From the NCBI GenBank assembly GCA_009746045.1, contig RPFO01000296.1, forward strand, positions 3,118,798 to 3,182,797: 64,000 nt of DNA, written 5' to 3'. Below the pieces are notes generated by a model, which ran no database searches, had not been told where the DNA came from, and saw only the letters and a list, made by a program, of their open reading frames with translations. Shown here in pieces: positions 61,680-64,000 of this stretch. Numbering within the stretch: the stretch's first letter is position 1; each line of letters opens with the position of its first letter. The position numbers and the translations under genes are program-made. Source of the DNA: Mesostigma viride (lineage: Eukaryota > Streptophyta > Mesostigmatophyceae > Mesostigmatales > Mesostigmataceae).

Positions 61680-62988
61680 CCAGTGTACAGCCATACGCAA
61701 TACGCAATCATACGGGGCCCATGGGTATGGTGTATAATACGCCATACGGGGTATAATACGCAAATCATACGGGGACTCTTGAAAATGCTGTTTTTTGCAT
61801 GGTTCAGGGGGTTCTTCAACATTCTGACCAATCAGGCATGTTTTTTTTGTGTTCTTGCAACACCACTTGCCTTTATTTAACACATCATCACATAATATTG
61901 CCGTTGCCGTCGCTGCATGCCTACAAATACAAGCATTGTACATCTGTTGTTATTAATAATGTCTGTAAATAGCACACGGTCAGTCGGCCAACTTGCCAAA
62001 AGTTATAAGACATTGTGCCAGAAACAGACATCTTGCCTACTCGTGGTAGGCCACCATGCAATATTGATCTACATGAAGCAAGAATCCATACGGGCTGCCA
62101 ACAATGTGGCTAGCGTGCAGGATACCATGCATGCCAGCAACCCGACCCAGCTTCCCTAAACCATTAACACATATGGTACGGTGGCTGGCTAGCAGCAGCC
62201 TGCATGGCTAAATAAGGCATTTATGTGCATCGCGAGTCACACCAAATACCCCGCAGCCTGCGACGTAATGCCTCCGGCGGCCTCTTGCACTCGCTCACTC
62301 TTGCCTCCTTCGCGTACGTAGCGCCCATGATATGGCGGGTGCTAGCCTTGCTCGGGTGGTAGAACCCGAGAATTTTGCATCCAAAAGTGTGCACGTCACT
62401 TAGCTTGTAGTTACCTGTCGGCTGCCCTTTCCTGTTGAGAGTCTGTTCTTTCACGATGTGTGTCCAGACAGTCTCGAATACGGCCTGCATCTCGTCGGCC
62501 CAGTCATCATCGTGTTCCATAGACCCACACCATCACCGTCGCTAGCCATGGTGCCTGGATGTCAATTGTGCTACGATTAAATGTTAGGTGCCAGATGCGC
62601 GCCCTTGTTGGCAGACAACATAACTTCGTCACCTAATTTCCTCGTCCTTCGTCTCCTAGACCCTAGTCCGACACGCAGCAATCTGCAGCAATGCACGTAC
62701 AGTCGTACATGCACGGCCAGCTTGGCACCTGCATGTCGTTTATTTGTCGCGGAGTTCCAGGTCGCCTAGATACAGTCTAGTTCCGGCTCCACGTGCCGTC
62801 CAAAATGATGCCAGAAGCTACTTCGAACGCGGTTCATACGCAAAAAATACGCAAAAAATACGCAATACGCAAAAAATACGCAAAAAATACGCAGTGCGTA
62901 TTTTTTTTCCCATTTCCATACGGAAATCTTGCGTATGGCGTATAATACGCGCCATACGGCGTATTATACGCCGTATCGCTGTTCACTG
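61680..62988. mobile_element. hAT1: non-autonomous hAT-type element
   Basis: Ends CAGTGTACAGCCATACG and its inverted counterpart CAGTGAACAGCGATACG (two mismatches in 17), flanked by the 8-bp duplication GCTCACAC (61672-61679 and 62989-62996). A2 shows the empty site. The 8-bp duplication and CAGTG-type ends indicate the hAT superfamily. Subterminal CATACG(G/C) and CGTATAATACG words repeat many times at both ends, as transposase-binding arrays do. No transposase is seen. Confidence 0.85.
62221..62520 (-). CDS. small ORF inside hAT1, unknown, possible captured fragment
   Basis: 99 codons from the ATG at 62520 to TAA at 62221. Acidic start (M-E-H-D-D-D-W-A-D-E) with a Trp/Phe pattern, then K-L-S-D-V-H-T-F-G-C-K-I-L-G-F-Y and a basic C-terminus. 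Codon use looks protein-like and its composition is less AT-rich than the flanks. No family recognised. It could be a transduplicated host exon or a relic of transposase. Confidence 0.35.
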   Translation of the reverse strand: MEHDDDWADEMQAVFETVWTHIVKEQTLNRKGQPTGNYKLSDVHTFGCKILGFYHPSKASTRHIMGATYAKEARVSECKRPPEALRRRLRGIWCDSRCT

Positions 62989-63499
62989 GCTCACACCTTG
63001 CGTGTGAGTGGCCCAGCAAACATTGCGTCCAATCGTTCCTTTCTAGAAGAAATCCCTTTGTAGGGCTGCCAGCGATTTCGCATTCATTCCAGCGATCTGG
63101 CTCCGCACCGCAAATTGTCCTTTTCCATTTTCTGTCCAGTCCTCATAACGTTGACCCGCTATTCTACACCACAAAGACACCTGGCCTGTCAATAGCCTCG
63201 GCGCTGTTGAAGTCCAGCAGTCCAGCTCCAGCTCCAGCTCCAGCTGTCCTAACTCGCGTATGATCCTCTCGACGCTGCGCACTTGTGCTGCCGTCCGCTC
63301 AAGTCAGTGCTGCGCGCCCAGCTGTGCCTGGCCCGCCGCGCGCGCACGTACACTTTCTTCCGCTCTTATGCTGCTAGCGCTATAGTGTACCCCCCCGGTC
63401 ACTAGCCTTTGTCGAAAATGCGTAGAAAACAAATTCCTTGCGCACGTCACCGGTCTTGTGCATAGTGGGCGCCCGGATGACATAGCTCGCGTCCGTGAC

Positions 63500-63947
63500 A
63501 GGACCAAGAAGCAGGAGGATAAAATGGAACTGCACTAGGGCGACCAGAAGGGCCAACAGGGGCAGAGGTACGACCCATGTTATAAGCAGGGATGGAAGGC
63601 ACAGGGTGAGGAGGAGGCCTAGAAGCATTGTCAGAGAGTGAGGACCTAATTGAGGGTGGAGCCAAGGTTGCAGGAGGGGCAGGGGCCTGGTTCAGGGTAA
63701 AAGAGGGGTCATCACTAAATCTGACATGTTGTTCAAAGGTAGGTGGGGTACGTGAGGGACGACGGCGACCACCAGTAGTAGGAGAAGGAGGTGAGGTACG
63801 CAGGTTACCTTGAGGAGTGAGATGATGCACCGTTTCCAAGGAGTCCCGTCGGTTACCACGAGTATCGTTGTTATTATTAGTAGTATTATTATTATTAGTA
63901 GTATTATTGGTAGGTATAGGCGACATATCTCCACCCACTGGATCCAT
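63500..63947 (-). CDS. gag: Gyp2 gag, N-terminal part
   Basis: Begins at the ATG at 63947, close to the window edge. Asn/Thr-rich start (AAT/ACT repeats), then Pro/Arg/Ser-rich sequence. It is cut at 63500-63504 by the MetGyp insertion and resumes in the same frame at 28649. Bases 63948-64000 are leader. Confidence 0.85.
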
Positions 63948-64000
63948 GTTTAACGAATTAAAAGGAAAAGCAATGAAAATGGTCTTCAGAAAAGGATAGG

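Larger units (their letters stand above)
28650..63500 (-). mobile_element. MetGyp: Ty3/gypsy-type element with a C5 methyltransferase and split direct repeats
   Basis: Minus-strand order: A1 (63500-47123, itself invaded), leader, gag, CCHC, protease, cytosine-C5 methyltransferase, RT, RNase H, integrase, PHD finger, polypurine tract, B1 (30177-30041), GC, A2 (30038-28787), B2 (28786-28650). AGGAC flanks it on the left (28645-28649) and at 63500-63504 on the right; with the shared base assigned to the element, the duplication is GGAC. Gyp2 gag is in frame across the site. Nested inserts (Cop1, LARD1, hAT1) account for about 23 kb, leaving about 11.9 kb of its own. A1 and A2 differ by roughly a few percent by eye. 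Coding is broken by at least six frameshifts. Confidence 0.85.
47123..63500 (-). repeat. MetGyp repeat A1, interrupted by LARD1 and hAT1
   Basis: Three pieces, 47123-47511, 61319-61679 and 62997-63500, line up consecutively with A2 (28787-30038). Interruptions are at 47512 (LARD1, duplication CGAAG) and 61680 (hAT1, duplication GCTCACAC). The inner edge TTTCGTCA is followed by leader sequence, not by B, which is the basis of the split-repeat call. Confidence 0.88.
18191..64000 (-). mobile_element. Gyp2: Ty3/gypsy chromovirus, minus strand, extends past the window end
   Basis: The minus-strand order is gag (63947-63500, continued at 28649-27371), protease, RT, RNase H, integrase, chromodomain, third ORF, polypurine tract and 3' LTR (18191-18745). 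The 5' LTR lies beyond position 64000. Two insertions split it: TTAA-flanked PB1 in RT (24190-25889) and MetGyp in gag (28650-63500). At both sites the reading frame is continuous once the insert and one target copy are ignored, which proves these are one element. Own sequence inside the window is about 9.3 kb. Several one-base frameshifts are present. Confidence 0.9.

Noticed and set aside
28650-63500. Classifying MetGyp as a DIRS/PAT element because of its split repeats and a methyltransferase
   Set aside because: No tyrosine recombinase was found. The methyltransferase is of the cytosine-C5 type, not the adenine type of DIRS. A DDE integrase, a retropepsin and a target duplication are present.

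Overview
The window is a eukaryotic repeat island made almost entirely of nested transposable elements. No host housekeeping gene, tRNA or rRNA gene was recognised. Mid-range GC, chromodomain Ty3/gypsy elements primed from an initiator-Met-like site, a PHD-finger gypsy element carrying a cytosine methyltransferase, and predicted GT-AG introns all fit a green alga. The species cannot be fixed from sequence alone. Element names below are local labels.

Layout. (1) 71-13006: Gyp1, a plus-strand Ty3/gypsy chromovirus with both LTRs and a 5-bp target duplication (GTGTA). It carries gag, protease, RT, RNase H, integrase, chromodomain and a third ORF after pol. Its protease is split by a palindromic insert (3145-3768). 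Its 3' region holds SDR-mini (9260-12081). (2) 13007-18190: LINE debris with (TTAA)n tails and a 185-bp tandem repeat invaded by a second LINE fragment. (3) 18191 to beyond 64000: Gyp2, a minus-strand chromovirus, also with a third ORF. Its RT is split by a 1.7-kb TTAA-flanked element (24190-25889), and its gag by a 34.85-kb insertion at 28650-63500.

(4) That insertion is MetGyp, a minus-strand gypsy element of about 11.9 kb of its own sequence. The domain order is Gag, CCHC knuckle, protease, C5-cytosine methyltransferase, hydrophobic segment, RT, RNase H, DDE integrase, PHD finger. Its termini are not ordinary LTRs. They are arranged A - internal - B - GC - A - B, the split direct repeats known from PAT/Ngaro/TOC1-type tyrosine-recombinase elements, yet it has a DDE integrase and a 4-5 bp target duplication. 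SDR-mini in Gyp1 has the same architecture with only about 115 bp of interior, and its last 17 nt match MetGyp at 16 positions. It looks like a non-autonomous relative.

(5) Inside MetGyp sit Cop1 (38216-46049), a nearly intact, young Ty1/copia element; an LTR element without pol, LARD1 (47512-61313); and a hAT-type element (61680-62988). Cop1 has an extra 5' ORF, a gag and pol that share one frame across a single UGA, and a protease-like domain placed after the integrase. LARD1 contains a tandem pair of unclassified repeats (K1, K2). K2 contains a 9.1-kb inverted-repeat element, TIR9 (49754-58879), with two divergent unrecognised genes and several satellites. The insertion order can be read directly: Gyp2, then MetGyp, then LARD1, then K1/K2, then TIR9.

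Most coding regions except Cop1 are broken by single-base frameshifts. These may be decay or assembly errors.
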